Positions 1 to 11,639 of a stretch of 64,000 nucleotides of DNA are shown here, in pieces. The stretch comes from Orthonyx spaldingii. Lineage: Eukaryota; Chordata; Aves; Passeriformes; Orthonychidae. The notes beneath the pieces are model-generated. The model was not told the DNA's origin. It saw nothing but the letters and a program-made list of their open reading frames with translations, and searched no databases. The stretch's first letter is position 1; every line of letters begins with the position of its first letter. The DNA lies in assembly GCA_013397795.1 (NCBI GenBank), contig VZTJ01002441.1, forward strand, positions 3,354,980 to 3,418,979, read 5' to 3'. The translations under genes and the position numbers were made by a program.

Positions 1-780
1 AAGTAAGAGAGAGGGAATAAGCAAAACTATATAAATATATAGAGAGATATTTTATTGCTGTTGTCATTTCGACCGCAGCCCTCTGAAGCTGTGTCTCGTG
101 CAAGCAGCGTGGCTGGCAGGGCAACCTGCCTGGTGACAAGGCTGCAGCCCTGCTGAAGGCACTGCCTCCCGGGCACTTCTTTACAAACCACTGCAATGAG
201 GACTTTTTTTCTTTTCCTTCCCTCTTAGAGAAAAAGAAAAGAAAAAGAGCATCTTGAAACACAGCGCCAAGCTCAGGTTTTTTGCCCATTTTCAGTAAAA
301 ACCTGGATTAGTGGCAGGGGCTGCCCAGGTGGTGTTTGACAGCAGAACAGTTGAGCCAGGTTTAAAAGCAGCACCTCAAAATTTCCTTTTGCATCACAGA
401 AATACTTGACCGTATGCCTGGGCATCCCCACTGCCCAGTCCTGACCTGCAACACAGCCTGATAGATGGATTTGGTTTGTTTGGGTTTTCTAAACCTCTTG
501 TGCAAAATTAACCTGGGCACTCCAATTAAGACCTATCATGTAAAGTGCAGTCGGGATTGGTGCCAAACCTGCCCATGGATCTTGGATCAACAGTCTCCCC
601 ATGGCAGTTGTCACTGCTGCCGTGTGAGAGCGTTTGTCTGCTGCAGGCAGAGAGAGGGGCTGGTTCTGCACAGACACGAGGCTTTCCAGGGGAGTTTTGT
701 TCTGTAACAACCATTCCTCATGTCTTATAATGCTTTAAGAAATGGAGTCGGTAGATTAGAGGTTTTGTGGATCAGAAGGG
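1..780. other. Unique non-coding stretch, no gene seen
   Basis: No recognisable exon, repeat family or RNA gene. Short frames of 60-80 codons occur on both strands around 465-730 and overlap each other in several frames, the pattern expected of chance frames in moderately GC-rich DNA. The only structure I see is the pyrimidine/purine switch listed at 203-249. Confidence 0.6.
203..249. repeat. Pyrimidine tract abutting a purine tract (possible hairpin)
   Basis: An uninterrupted pyrimidine run (203-226) changes at one point to an uninterrupted purine run (227-249). The two halves are roughly complementary when folded, so the strand could form an imperfect hairpin. This may be no more than low-complexity DNA. 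Confidence 0.55.
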
Positions 781-840
781 ATTTTTTTATTTTTCTTGCT
801 TTCTCTTTTTTTTCCTTGCCCTTTTTTTTTTTTTTATTTA
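781..840. repeat. T-rich low-complexity tract
   Basis: Almost entirely T and C with several T runs, the longest about 14 bases near its right end. No polyadenylated retrocopy body is visible on either side, so I read it as simple low-complexity DNA rather than an insertion tail. Confidence 0.8.
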
Positions 841-1019
841 AATACCAAGTGAACTTATGTTCAAAGAGGAAGAATGGGTTTCTCTAAGTTTTCCCAACAG
901 AAACCTGGACATGGAGGTCACAGGGTTGGTGTGAGCACCCTGGCAGGGGCCATGGGCTATTCCCTGGCACAGACTAAAAGCACAGTGCCAGAACAGCTGG
1001 AGAGAGGGCAAGAAGCTAT

Positions 1020-1260
1020 TTTGCTTTGTAAAGTATAATTAAAAATAATAGGTGAGAACGAATTAGCAAAACACAGCACTAATTTAAAAACCGATAGAGT
1101 TTATCTGGCATCTTATGATTATTTATGTACATCTTAGTCCTTTCTGTGGTAACTAATTATGAGCTGATAGGAATCAGAATAAAGAGGCTGCCAAGTGCAA
1201 TTGAAAAAGTAAATGAAGAGAAATTAGTTGTTGCCGCATTAAGATAATTTAATGGGAAAA
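1020..1260. promoter_or_regulatory. Candidate conserved non-coding element, AT-rich
   Basis: A repeat-free AT-rich block with no stable reading frame. It holds a RUNX-type TGTGGT word (1145-1150) three bases before a homeodomain TAATTA core (1154-1159), plus further ATTA words around 1069-1085 and 1224. Such clustering is common in developmental enhancers but also arises by chance in AT-rich DNA. Alignment to other vertebrates would decide. Confidence 0.25.
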
Positions 1261-2590
1261 GAGAATAGGATTCAATCTCTTGTGATTTTCCTCCACTCCT
1301 TATTTTTTTGGCCATTCATTGTCACAATCAAGCAAACTCAGGGTGCTGCTAGGTGGTCAACCTGCAGAAGACCTCTACTTTGCATTCTCATCCTTCAAGG
1401 ACAGGAAGCAGTTTTAAAAGCCACAATTCTCCTTATTTGAGGCATCTCAACTTTGTAGCAGCAAAGAAGTGCATATTTATTTGCAAGACATGCATTTTCC
1501 TCAGCAGATGGGATTAAACTGATAATGATGACTCCACAGCTTAGAAATGATCTCCCATCACAAGGTAAACCAAAACTGTCTGTATTAAGTATTTTGAAAG
1601 GCATATATTTATCAACAGACCAAAATATTTTTAAAGTTAGTATAATACAGAGTAATCCTCTTACTAAACCAGTATCTTTTTTTAAAAAAAGAGAAAGTAT
1701 CTTAAAGGTGGTAGCAGAAACGGAAGAGAGTTCTACTAAAAATAATATTAATAGAGAACAATAAAATTTCTATGCTCATTTCAACTGTCCTATAAAGCTC
1801 CACAGGACAGGTATGATCACTGTATTCAGCTGTTTAGAATGTTTCAAAGCCCCTAAAGTGTATTATTAGCTTTTTGCAAGCAATTCAACTGGACTTTTAT
1901 TAGAAAGGTAGAATTAAACTAAATTGCTCGATGCAGACCAAGAGCCCCCCAGCTATTGTTGAAAAGCATCCATCCAGCCAAGCTAAACTCAGGCTATCTC
2001 TAATAGAATTCAGCTAATTCATAAAATGGACATTTATCAGAGCCAGTTTAAAATCCAACCCAAATAATAATTTACCTTTTCAAATGAGTCGAATTTGATG
2101 ATGTTTAAACAAAATTCTTGGCAGGAAGAAAAATATCCCAGAACACAACAGCAGTGCTTGATACCTTGAGCATTGACACAAGCTAGACTCCAGAAGAAGA
2201 GAACAGTTTTCCCTGTGTGAGCATAGGATATTTACTTTAAGTGATAAAAGATTATGTGGCTGGAAGCCCAAAGCACTTTATCTTGCGATGCCTCCAGTGT
2301 TTTGCTGAGAACTGGATGTAAGCAATGTGCCATTTGCTTTTTGGCTGTGTGTATCCTTACCTCTTTCTAAATGTTTCAATCATGTTGGCTGTTTTGGAAG
2401 AAGAAAATTCAATGGTTCTATCATTGAAGGAAAAGTACCTTTCTTATTACTTAAGAGAAATGCAGTCGTATTTATCCCTTCATTGACAGAGGGTAAAGTT
2501 TTAGTATCTCACAATAATGGACAAACATGAACTCATCAAGCCTAGGAGAATTCTTCAGACAGCAAAACTATGTAATAGAAGGTAAATCCC
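1261..2590. other. Unique AT-rich stretch, no gene seen
   Basis: Frames of 60-80 codons occur (for example 1525-1764 and 2327-2530) but none resembles a known domain or is flanked by a matched splice pair. No repeat family recognised. Confidence 0.55.
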
Positions 2591-2725
2591 AGATTCTCAG
2601 AGCCATTTAAGCACCTCATTTCCTTTGGTGAATGTGAGCTACTTCCATTCAGACACTTGAGGATCTGCCTAAGTGACTTGTCCAAGGACAGAGGGGAGTG
2701 AGCATCACGGGAATCAAATCCCACT
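2591..2725 (-). repeat. Ancient amniote SINE-like repeat with palindromic head
   Basis: The left half (2591-2665) is an imperfect palindrome with TTAAGCACCT and, later, GAGGATCTG, matching from memory a repeat common in turtles, crocodilians and birds. It runs into TAAGTGACTTGTCCAAGG and an AATCAAATCCCA block, which resemble the reverse complement of the MIR/CORE-SINE tRNA-related and core regions. The copy is heavily mutated, so it is old. The exact family name needs a RepeatMasker run with sauropsid libraries. Confidence 0.6.
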
Positions 2726-2984
2726 TTGGGTTGGGGGGTATCAAGAGGTCTCCAGCCCAAGCTCCTGCCCAAAGTGGGATGCCTAGAAGCCTCATGTATG
2801 CCATGCTGAATGGGAAGATCCCCACGGGATAAATCCCTCCTTTGCATCTATGACTCCAATCCCACAAACCTCTGTGAAGAGCCAGAGCTGCAGCTAAGGG
2901 CAAACTGCCTGCACTGATACCCAGAAACGGCTCTGTTTCTCAGCAAATATTGTTTACCCCTTATGAAGACAGCCCTCTGAATGA

Positions 2985-3480
2985 CATCTTTATACGCTGG
3001 GCCTTATGACAGTTTAGTAACAAGTTTTAATTTTTTGCTCATCAGCTTTCCTGTTCACATATCATCAGCATACAACAGCAGAGGATGTTAGGGAATCTAA
3101 TTAGTAAACAATTCCATACTGCTGATACAAGATGAAACATTCTTAAACCAATAAAAAGAGCACTTTAATCACTGTTGAATGACTTTCAATGCCAAGCGGT
3201 TTGTGCCATGTCAGAACATAATTTGAAGAAGATTAGAGTACTATATAAAAGAATTAATGTTAACAACTTCGTTAAAAAATGTCTTAAACAATGAGCTTGT
3301 CAGTTGTCACAGACTCTGCCTGATCCATTGTGATTAAGGCCCCCCCTCCCAACAATTTCAGCTGATAAACAATGCTAAAAGCGTCGGGCAACCTAAACAT
3401 CTCTTTCCATAGGTCCATCAGTTGTACAGGGTGCTAATCACCAGAGCTGGGGTCAGCCTTCTTTAACCTGCAACAAAGGC
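2985..3480. promoter_or_regulatory. Candidate enhancer-like block with FOX and SOX motifs
   Basis: Repeat-free and without a usable reading frame. Forkhead-type words lie at 3104-3111 (GTAAACAA) and 3365-3372 (ATAAACAA), and SOX-type AACAATG at 3288-3294 and 3368-3374, the last overlapping the second forkhead word. A retained GCGTCG word lies near 3381. The motif recurrence suggests a regulatory element, but no conservation could be measured. Confidence 0.3.
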
Positions 3481-4634
3481 AGTGGGTTGCAATAATGAAT
3501 ACACAGGATAAAGAATTTGTGAGAAGCCCAACTGAATCTTTAATCATGCCTCAATGCCATTTCCGATCCAGTCAAACATTTGAAAGCTGCTGGGCAAGCA
3601 CCACGCTATCAATCTTCCCAGCGCACGTAAAATTACCCAGGAATCTTGTTTTGGATTAAGTTGAAGAGTGTCTCAGTAATAAGGGTTCATCATTCTCTTC
3701 CGCAAATCATTTGTCAGTTTTGTAATACAATCTTCCTCTGCAGCAGGGTGGGATTTATACAGCAGTTGGTGTTTATTTATAGTTGAGGCTCAAAGATCTA
3801 AATTATCCATCCTTCTAAAATCCTTTGTTGAGTTGAAAATACCAAGTAGCTACTAGTTCATAGGCATTTATTTCATAGCTGCTAGCAGTCAATTTGTAAC
3901 TGATGGCACTGAATGCGAATTAATATTGAATATCTTAACAGTAAAAGAAAAGGGGTTCTTGAGATACAGTACATGGAAAAACCCTCATTAATATATGTAA
4001 TGCATCCGTTAGTATTCTGAGATACTGTTTATGTTCCTGATAAGAAAACATATTATACAGTTAATGTTTAGTTTTTAGATTTGTCTACCTTCAAATGCAT
4101 GTTTATTTTCTAAAATTAGGCTTTTGTTCTGAAGCAAGTTTACATTCCAAGCATATAAATAATAGAAACAAAGCCATAACTTATCTGTATATTTATCAAC
4201 TATGAATGAATAGGATCCACTCTAAACTCTGTTCAGAGCAAGTAGCACTCAACATTGTCTGCCCAGGGAGGTGGTATCAGCTTATTTGGAAAGGAGGGGT
4301 TTATTTTCTTATGAAAAATTAAGATAAAGGCCTTCTTGGTAGGCTGAGGTTAAGTTCAGCACAGAGCATTTTAAAAGATGGCCAGTGAAAGAGGTGAATT
4401 CAAAATGACATGAGAGGAGAGCATTTGTGACAAGGGCCAGATTCAAAGCAAGCAGCTCAAGTGAAATAAAAAGGCAAGTCCTTAGAACTCTTCAGGCTGT
4501 TGCTGTTATTCATCTCAGGACTATTCGATAAAGCAAACACATCCCTAACAGTAAAATACCAGATCCACACAAAGGCACTGTGAGCATACCATTTCCAGCC
4601 GAATAACTCATTACACAGCAATGTGAAGATGAGG
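3481..4634. other. Unique AT-rich stretch, no gene seen
   Basis: No open frame above about 60 codons and no repeat family recognised. AT-rich blocks around 3760-4200 look unique rather than simple-sequence. Confidence 0.55.
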
Positions 4635-4750
4635 TAGAATCACAGAGTCATTAATGTTGGGGAAGATCATCAAGTCCAACCACCGAGCTAACCTAGCAAC
4701 CAAGGTGGTATGAACATATCCCAGGTATGAAACCAATGGGGTGTCCTATA
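4635..4750 (-). mobile_element. CR1 LINE 3'-end fragment
   Basis: Begins with AATCACAGAGTCATTAATGT and continues with GATCATCAAGTCCAACCACC, the reverse complement of the 3' terminus of avian CR1 in the subgroup that has TTAAGGTTGG rather than GGTTTGGGTTGG. The 3' end is therefore at the low coordinate and the element is on the minus strand. Similarity fades after about 4745. It is non-coding and lacks all of ORF2. Confidence 0.8.
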
Positions 4751-6567
4751 CCTTCTCTGTGCCTCTGATAAGTACCCAGAAGAGCTCATTCTGTTAGAGG
4801 GAAAAACCCCTCACCAGCTGCCTTCAGCAATGGCCATTTTCCTGATTTGATGCAAAATATAAAGTCTCCTTGGAATAACAAACAAAATGATACAGAACTT
4901 GTTTCCACAATGATCGGTTCCAAATTATCCAAACCAAACCCTAAAGTGAAAGCTGCAGTTTTACATTCCTTGAGCCTCATCTCCACCTGGAGGGAATTAG
5001 CACAGGTTTGCTGCCTTCTCAGAGGCTCCACAGATTGGAGCAGTGGCTGAGGATTTGCTCCATTGCTTGTTGTGAGCCTGATGCTGATGCACCAGGTGCG
5101 CACTCTGAGGTTTGTGCTGCCTGGGGGCAGCTGGGAGAAAACTGCCTTCAGAGTGGATTTGTTTCCTTCTGCTCTTGACAGAAAACCCCATCTCTGCAGA
5201 ACTTTCTCAAACTATACTTATTCCTTTCTCTGTAATTTGAATTGGTAGGTTTTTTCTTTTAAGTCCAAGTCCTTGTGAACAATGTGGAGCACAATGGCCT
5301 CTTCTGAAAAAAACACTAGCAAGTCTTAAATGCCCATGTCCTCATTCAACCTCCAGGATTCCTCAGTACCTGAAGTGTTTTAGGATCAATCTTAAGAGCT
5401 GTTTGGTGGTACCACCCATGGCTGAGGCCAGTTGTAGCTGAGGGAGTTACTTCTCAATGTCAGGCGTTACTCTGCTCCTTTTCCTACTGGGATAACTCAG
5501 GGCTGTGAGGAACAGTCACTTTTCCAACAATATAGTGATCAAGGTTTAGTCTCGCCTGTGAGATGACAGGAGAACTGTTCAGTTCCTGCTGCAGTCCTCT
5601 TACTCAGAGCAATCCCAGATGCACAGTTATCTTATGAATAACGCTCATAATATGCATGTATTAATGTCCTGTAAGAAAACTGGATTCCTTGATTGCTTTT
5701 TCAGCAAGGAAATATGAAATTGAGACCTGCCTTTGCTATTTTGGGAGAGCGTGAAACTGAAATCATATCTGCAGCTAAAAAAATAAAACTTTGGAGCTGC
5801 CAAATATGATCTAAACCCCAAATCAGGCTCAGTTGACTTCAGGTCCTATTTCCAGCGAAGTGCCAGCAGGAAAACGTGACCTGAACTGACACTGTATTTA
5901 CAGTCTTTTCAAAGGTCTCACTGAACCACATCTAAACCAGAGGTTCTCAACCACCTCCCCTTCCCCCATCACCACAATTAAACCAGCAAAGCATCTCTTA
6001 GAAGATAATACAATGGATAAACCAAAATCTATACGGTCTGCTTTTCTCCCTCTGATGTATTCCTTTTTCAACTAATTCCCAACTACAAAGACTCAAAACT
6101 CCATCAGCTTCTCTACTTGCAAAGCATAGTTGGTTTCAAGCTGTAACTTTTCTTAGTGTCATTAAGACCCTTACACATTTACAGTATTCTTTACATACAT
6201 TATAGGAGATAAGTGTGCTATGTTCTTTGAGTAAGGAAACTGCAGTAGTTCAAGAAAGAGGATTTGTTTTCAACTGCTGAGGCATTAAGACCTAGTGATT
6301 ATTTCAACTATTCAGTATATGCAGCTATATTTAACTGACATTCCGGGTTTTAACTTTGCAAAAGAAATCGTGTCCATTGTAATAAATGTATTTTGATGAT
6401 GCACCATGTTGTTTGTGTTATGCAACCCCCCGTATGTTCTCGATTACAGCAACGATAGCACTTGAAAACTTCCAACCTCCAACATCCGGTATCAAACAGA
6501 TTTCCTGCAATCATTCCACAGGAGAAAAAAAAAAAACAAACAACAAAACAACACAATACAGGACATC
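4751..6567. other. Unique stretch, no gene seen
   Basis: Frames near 4786-5248 overlap on both strands and lack recognisable domains. The sequence AGGCTCAGTTGACTTCAGGT near 5825 faintly recalls the palindromic amniote repeats but is too short to call. An A-rich tract (6523-6556) lies just before the MIR copy. Confidence 0.5.
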
Positions 6568-6792
6568 AAGTCAGGAGAACTGGGTTGTTTTCCTCTTTTT
6601 GACTTTTCCTTCCCTAGTGAGCTTGGACAAGTCACTTCAGCTCCATGTACCTCACTTTTCCCAGCTATAAAATGGGGAAAGTACTCTTATTTACCCACCT
6701 CACAGGGGTGTTGTGAGGAGTCATTCAGATTTATGGAGTGCTTTCACACTTAATTTGGAAAAGCACTGTGTAAGTATAAAGTGTTATATTAT
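6568..6792 (+). mobile_element. MIR/CORE-SINE copy
   Basis: Read on the plus strand it follows the MIR layout: TCAGGAGAACTGGGTT, then a GGACAAGTCACTTCAGCTCC block, TATAAAATGGGGAAAGTACT, CACCTCACAGGGGTGTTGTG, and a 3' part with AAAGCACTGTGTAAGTATAAA. These correspond in order to the tRNA-related, core and LINE-related 3' parts of amniote MIR-type SINEs. Nearly the whole length is present despite great age, so part of it may be under constraint. Confidence 0.82.
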
Positions 6793-8325
6793 AAACCATT
6801 GTTAAAATGTGTAGAAGATGTAGAACAAGGTTGGCAAAATAGCTGAAAAAAATGTAATTATCTTTTAAAATCATGCCTATTTTTCTCTATTGTATAAACT
6901 TAATTCTTTAACCTGTGAAGCTATCTGCTACTCCGGGTCCTGTTCCAGTGTCTTCCCTCTCTCATCCAGGTTTTTTGCCCAGCTCACAGAGAAGTTGGTT
7001 AAACTCTTACTATCCAAAACAACAGTGAATTATTAAAAAATGGATGCTTTAGAGGGAAACAATGCCTGGAAGGGTGATCCATGCATTCATCTTTCCCACC
7101 CTTTTCATATGCTAGGCAGAACTATCAAGGCATACCAGGAGTGGGATTCAGTTGCCTAACATGGATCTTGAGACATCTGAGCTGCCTCAGGATATCCCAC
7201 GTGCTCCACAGCTGTCTTTCAGAAGGGCACATATTTCCCATAGGTCTGGTATTCTATCTGCCAGCCCGTCACAGATAGCTCAGCTAAAACCACACAATGG
7301 TTAAGACAACACCAGACTGTGCAACTTAAATACTTTTGCTACAGCACCTGGAAGGGAGCTGCTTCCCACAGGCAGCATGGTATTTCTTTCTTTTCCAGAA
7401 TCTTATTAAAGTCCACAATCAGCTTCTGAAAAATGTCTCAAGGCTGACACAGAGCCATCTTAAGCTCCAAAAACTGTAATGAAGCCTGTGGCTTTACCTT
7501 CCTCCACCAGCATTTCAGGGCAGGAACAGCAGCACTCCTCACAGGGCTCTTTATCCACACCACATTTCCAGGCACATCAGTGCTGCAATTCCTTCTCCTG
7601 CCCACTGAACCCCTGTTCACACCTGATTTACACTTTTAAGACATCATTGCTCCACTGAAAAGGCAGTTTTGAACACTGCATGCAAATGTCTATCATCTTT
7701 TCTTCTCACAGGCTGGTATGGAGCAGCAGAGCAGTGCAGCATTCTTCTGCTCATTTCTAGATTTGGGAAAAATCCCTGAGGAAAATTATCAGTTCTCAGT
7801 TGAGAGTGTAACAGGGTAAGGGTGAGATCAGCTTGAAGCAATGATGCTGCAGTCCACCGCTTGACCCCTGCCCCATGTGGCAGCACTGGCCAGTGGAGTG
7901 AGAAGAAAAGAGCACGTCAGGGACAGTCCCTGGGCACTCCAGCTCTGCTGGGGGCTGCTCACACCTGAGCACCCACGGCAGTTCACCTTCTGGGATGGAC
8001 ATTCATACAAACACAATCAAATACTACCACAGCTTGTTGGCCACGGTCAAAATGGAAATCCTGTGGAGGACTGGAAATCCCCCTGAGACACATAACCTGC
8101 CAGCTAAAGGTGGATTCTTCCTGACAAGGGTAATTTAAAGAGTTGAGCAAACAGGTTGTTGACAATAAACATATCCTGCCAAAAAAGAGAGATTCGATAC
8201 AGTGCTGCAACTAAATCATCAGAACTGGTCTGGCTGGTGTTTAGGCATACACAGATGAGAGTTCATTGAAATCAATTCTGTTATTAACTTATGCTGAATT
8301 GAAATGTTTTATGGTTTTGCTGTAT
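6793..8325. other. Unique stretch, no gene seen
   Basis: Several overlapping 60-80 codon frames on both strands around 7438-8210 share the same DNA, which argues against any being real. No splice-paired exon and no repeat family recognised. Confidence 0.5.
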
Positions 8326-8402
8326 TTTAATTATATATATACTTTATATAAATGTATGTATACATGCAGTACTGTATATGCTGTATATATTTATATAGCT
8401 TT
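8326..8402. repeat. AT-rich dyad-containing tract
   Basis: Dense TATA, GTATAC and TATATA words with many short self-complementary steps, for example TGTATGTATACATGCA near 8353. Such DNA unwinds easily and is typical of matrix-attachment-like sequence. It could equally be a decayed microsatellite. Confidence 0.6.
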
Positions 8403-8657
8403 TTAATACTATTACTAGTCCAAATTTAGACTTTTTCATGTGCAGTATTGCAAAGAATGTCATTGCAATGCTGGCATTTGGCTTCTTCCTTCATTGCACA
8501 GATGATTTTTTAGACTGATTTTTATTTCAGACATGAGTGGGAAAAAAAAATCCACACAACACAATGCTTTTTAAGGAAGTGACCTTTTGGGACAGATATT
8601 TAACAAGCTGTTTGTTTAGGTTTTAAAGATAAAGACTGTTTTTCATCTGTTGATACA

Positions 8658-8697
8658 TACACATGTGCACATACACAAACAGACACACACAGTTCAA
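8658..8697. repeat. Imperfect CA-rich microsatellite
   Basis: Interrupted CA units (CACATGTGCACATACAC and ACACACACAG). Too degenerate to be strongly length-variable. Confidence 0.7.
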
Positions 8698-8919
8698 GAA
8701 CACAATGCATTGAAAAACCACAGGGTGTTATGATGGGGAAGTATCATGGTAACAAAGTAACTACTAACTCTGTCTTCCAGAAACTAATTAAGGGAATGTA
8801 TTTTGCAATAATACAGATCTAGCAAACAGGCCTCTAAAGTCTAGGCTTAGAGCTGTAAGCCAGGCACTCCTGTATTATGTATGTGTGATTTTCATAGATA
8901 GCCTGCTGTAAAGTGTGCC

Positions 8920-9560
8920 CTGTTAGTGCATCTTTCAGGCTCAAAGACACTGGTCGTGTTAATATTTCATTTAGTACATACTGTAGAGTCTCATTTATAT
9001 TACTTCTATAATTAATGGTGATAGCTTAGGCACTGCCTTTACAAGGAGAGATCCCTGTATGTTGGTCGATGGATAATGAGAAACAATAGATATTTCATTC
9101 ACCAGCAGCTTGTTGCTAGTTAGTAGGAAATTATCGTGTGTACTGTTGCTTTAATTGCCAGGGTAAATAATGCCGCCGCTGTGTTAGTGAACATTTTAAA
9201 GCACTCGATGCAAATAGACTAGAAACAAAACACAAAAAAATTACCTTTATTATGCTATACCTTAGCATAGGGAGTAAAAAAGGTATGTCTTAAAACATTT
9301 GCGTTCTATCATGCAAATATATCTTAATATGCATGTGCTGACTATTCAACTACTGTATTTTAGGAAATACAATTATGCTGCCTTTCTCTTCTCCTACGTA
9401 GACTGTAAATAACTGTAGATCTTTCTTTTGTTTTCCCATGTAAATATATGTAAATATTAACAAGCTATGCATGCTGATATTCTAGGCAATTTCAGGTACT
9501 TTTATAATCTGAAGGCATGTACTTGAACTGGTTTGTTAAAAAAAATCAACTCTCTCAAGT
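8920..9560. promoter_or_regulatory. Candidate conserved element with paired octamers
   Basis: AT-rich, repeat-free, with no frame worth noting. Two exact POU octamers, ATGCAAAT, lie at 9208-9215 and 9311-9318, with ATATGCATG close behind at about 9330. A TGCCGCCGCTG word near 9171 keeps CpGs in otherwise CpG-poor DNA. The closely spaced octamers suggest a neural or early developmental enhancer, by inference only. Confidence 0.3.
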
Positions 9561-9860
9561 CCTTTAAAGCTCATTAGAAATTAAAGATTTCTTACTAGAC
9601 TGGTTCCTTCAGTCTCAGTTGTTTTTTTGTTTATTTTTCTCTCTGCTTTGCCAGTGGTGTCTCCCAAGACCTGCCACCAAGGATGCACATTCCACGTCCG
9701 TTTTCTCCAAAGCCCAGGGTCCTGTCTCAGGATCCGATTCACTCCCTGCCCGAGGATGGGCACCATTTAGATTCAACACTATTCCCAGCTGTAAATCTCA
9801 GCAGAGACTCAGAGAGGGGATGTATATCCCCTTCTCTCTGACCTCTCCCTGTATTTAGTG

Positions 9861-9968
9861 ATCACAGAGTCACAGAACCGTAGAACGGTTTGTTTCAGAA
9901 AGGGACCTTAAAGATCCTCCAGATCCAACGCCCTGTCATGGGCAGAGACACATTCCACCAGGCCAGTT
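9861..9968 (-). mobile_element. CR1 LINE 3'-end fragment
   Basis: Opens with two degenerate copies of the CR1 8-bp tail (ATCACAGAGTCACAGAACC), then GGGACCTTAAAGATCCTCCA, ATCCAACGCCCTGTCATGGG and CAGAGACACATTCCACCAGG. This is the reverse complement of the CR1 3' end, so the element is on the minus strand and severely 5'-truncated. No coding part is left. Confidence 0.88.
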
Positions 9969-11639
9969 TTGATGTTTTCTATTTCCTTTTCTCAGTCCGT
10001 AATCTGTCAGGCCAGGATTTAATACCACAAGTGCCGGGGCTGGGTTTGGGGGCAGATGCAGCCACAGTCAAGAGCAGTCCCCATGTCTCTGGTTGTGCTG
10101 CAGTCCGGCTGCTCACTCAGACATGCTCCTCTGTTTGAATACGCTCTGTATGTTTCTTTTCCAGCATGCTTATGACTTTGACAGACTGTGAAAATAATTT
10201 GATAAATAGCTTGATAAATTTCTTCATCTCCTCCCTTCTGTGCTGTAACACTGTTTGTGGAAGCCTTTCAACTGAAGGAGTGTGAACAAAAAAGAAATTA
10301 CCTAAAGCGTCTAAATCGAGTCACTTCCTGCATACAGATTTGGAGACAAGGTTTCAATTTAGCTCTCTTCTTCCTTCTTTTTTTTTTTTTGTTCATGCAA
10401 CAAATGAAGATTACGCTGAGGAAAAAGGTAAGAAGTAAAAAAAGGTGAATTTCTCCCCCAGCACAGTAAAGGGAAGGAAAAAAATCTGCTCTCCATTATC
10501 TATGAAAACGAAATGCAATGACAACTTTTTAATTGAAAGAAAACAGTTTTCATGTCTGAAGATGTTTTTTTTTTCCAGAGTAGGCATATGAGAATAAATA
10601 CATTAATTGACAGGATCTTCATGACTTTTTAAGTTCCTCAAACTTAGCTTGGCGTCTGGGGAAGATCTCCTTCCAGTCCTTGAAGACTCTTTTAAGATCA
10701 ATCTTTAAAAAGCTGAGCTGACACGGGCATTACATTCAAGTGCAAGCTGTACTATTCTTTAGTAGAGGGCGTAGAAATGGTTCATAGGATTATTATCTTT
10801 CTACAGACAAAACCCATTACCTTCACACTAGGAGGGAAAAGCTAGTTTTTAACTTATATAAAATGGAATCAATTATCAATATCTTTGCATGGTTTCCCAG
10901 CACTGCTGGAGAGCAGTCACAGAGCTAAACACACAGAGCCATTTGGCAAAAGGGCTCCCGCCTATGCTGGGCTTCTTGTTACACCTTTCATTTAATAAAA
11001 TCACATCTGCAGAAGCAAAAATAAGTAGTTATGATTTGTATGCAGGGCTTCCACCCTGAGTGTCACAAAGGGAGATGGGAATCACATTTGCAAACCGATC
11101 ACTGGGCTTCTGTTACTTTCGACTTCTTCCCAGTAAAAAGTGAACAAGCAAATAAAAAGCAGCCAGCGATGCAAAGTCAAACACAGTAGTGAACGGCAGC
11201 ACAGGTCAGAGCATCCATAAAGCCTTTTGTCTTTGGTGTGGAAAAAAACGCTCCTTCAGCAACCTCCACCATGTAATCCTCACCATCCCGCCTCTGAATA
11301 ATCCTTTCGCTGGCTTTAACAGTGGTTTTTCACAGATGCTTGTGTTTCCAGTGAGAAAAGGAAAGCTGGAAGGTAAGTGGTGGCTTTTCATGGGCAAATC
11401 CACACATGCCCGTTGCTTTTAAACTGCAACAAGTAGAAATATTATGTCTTGCAGCAGACAATATCTAACCTGGTTAAACTCTTGTTACTTGAGCAGAGAG
11501 ATGGATAAGTGTATTAGCAGCCATCCTTAAAAAACTGTGTGCCCAGCTATTTCACTAGCACAGGCAAACTCAGGTGCACACAGAGGTGCAGCACATGCAA
11601 GGTATATAAAACATAATACTCTAGAAGCTGGCAGTGCTG
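9969..11639. other. Unique stretch with two isolated strong splice-donor words
   Basis: No recognisable protein. A T run (10378-10390) precedes AG at 10408-10409 and a GTAAGA donor at 10428. A second donor, GGAAG followed by GTAAGTGG, starts at 11373 with an acceptor-like TTTTTCACAG ending at 11335. The implied exons (18 and 37 bases) are too small and unsupported to annotate. Confidence 0.5.

Noticed and set aside
10410..10427. 18-base interval between an acceptor-like AG and a GTAAGA donor
   Set aside because: The AG lies well after the T run in poor context and the exon would be only 18 bases. Chance is the simpler reading.
11336..11372. 37-base interval between TTTTTCACAG and a strong GTAAGTGG donor
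   Set aside because: Good donor but a lone candidate with no partner exons. A single pair in 64 kb is expected by chance.
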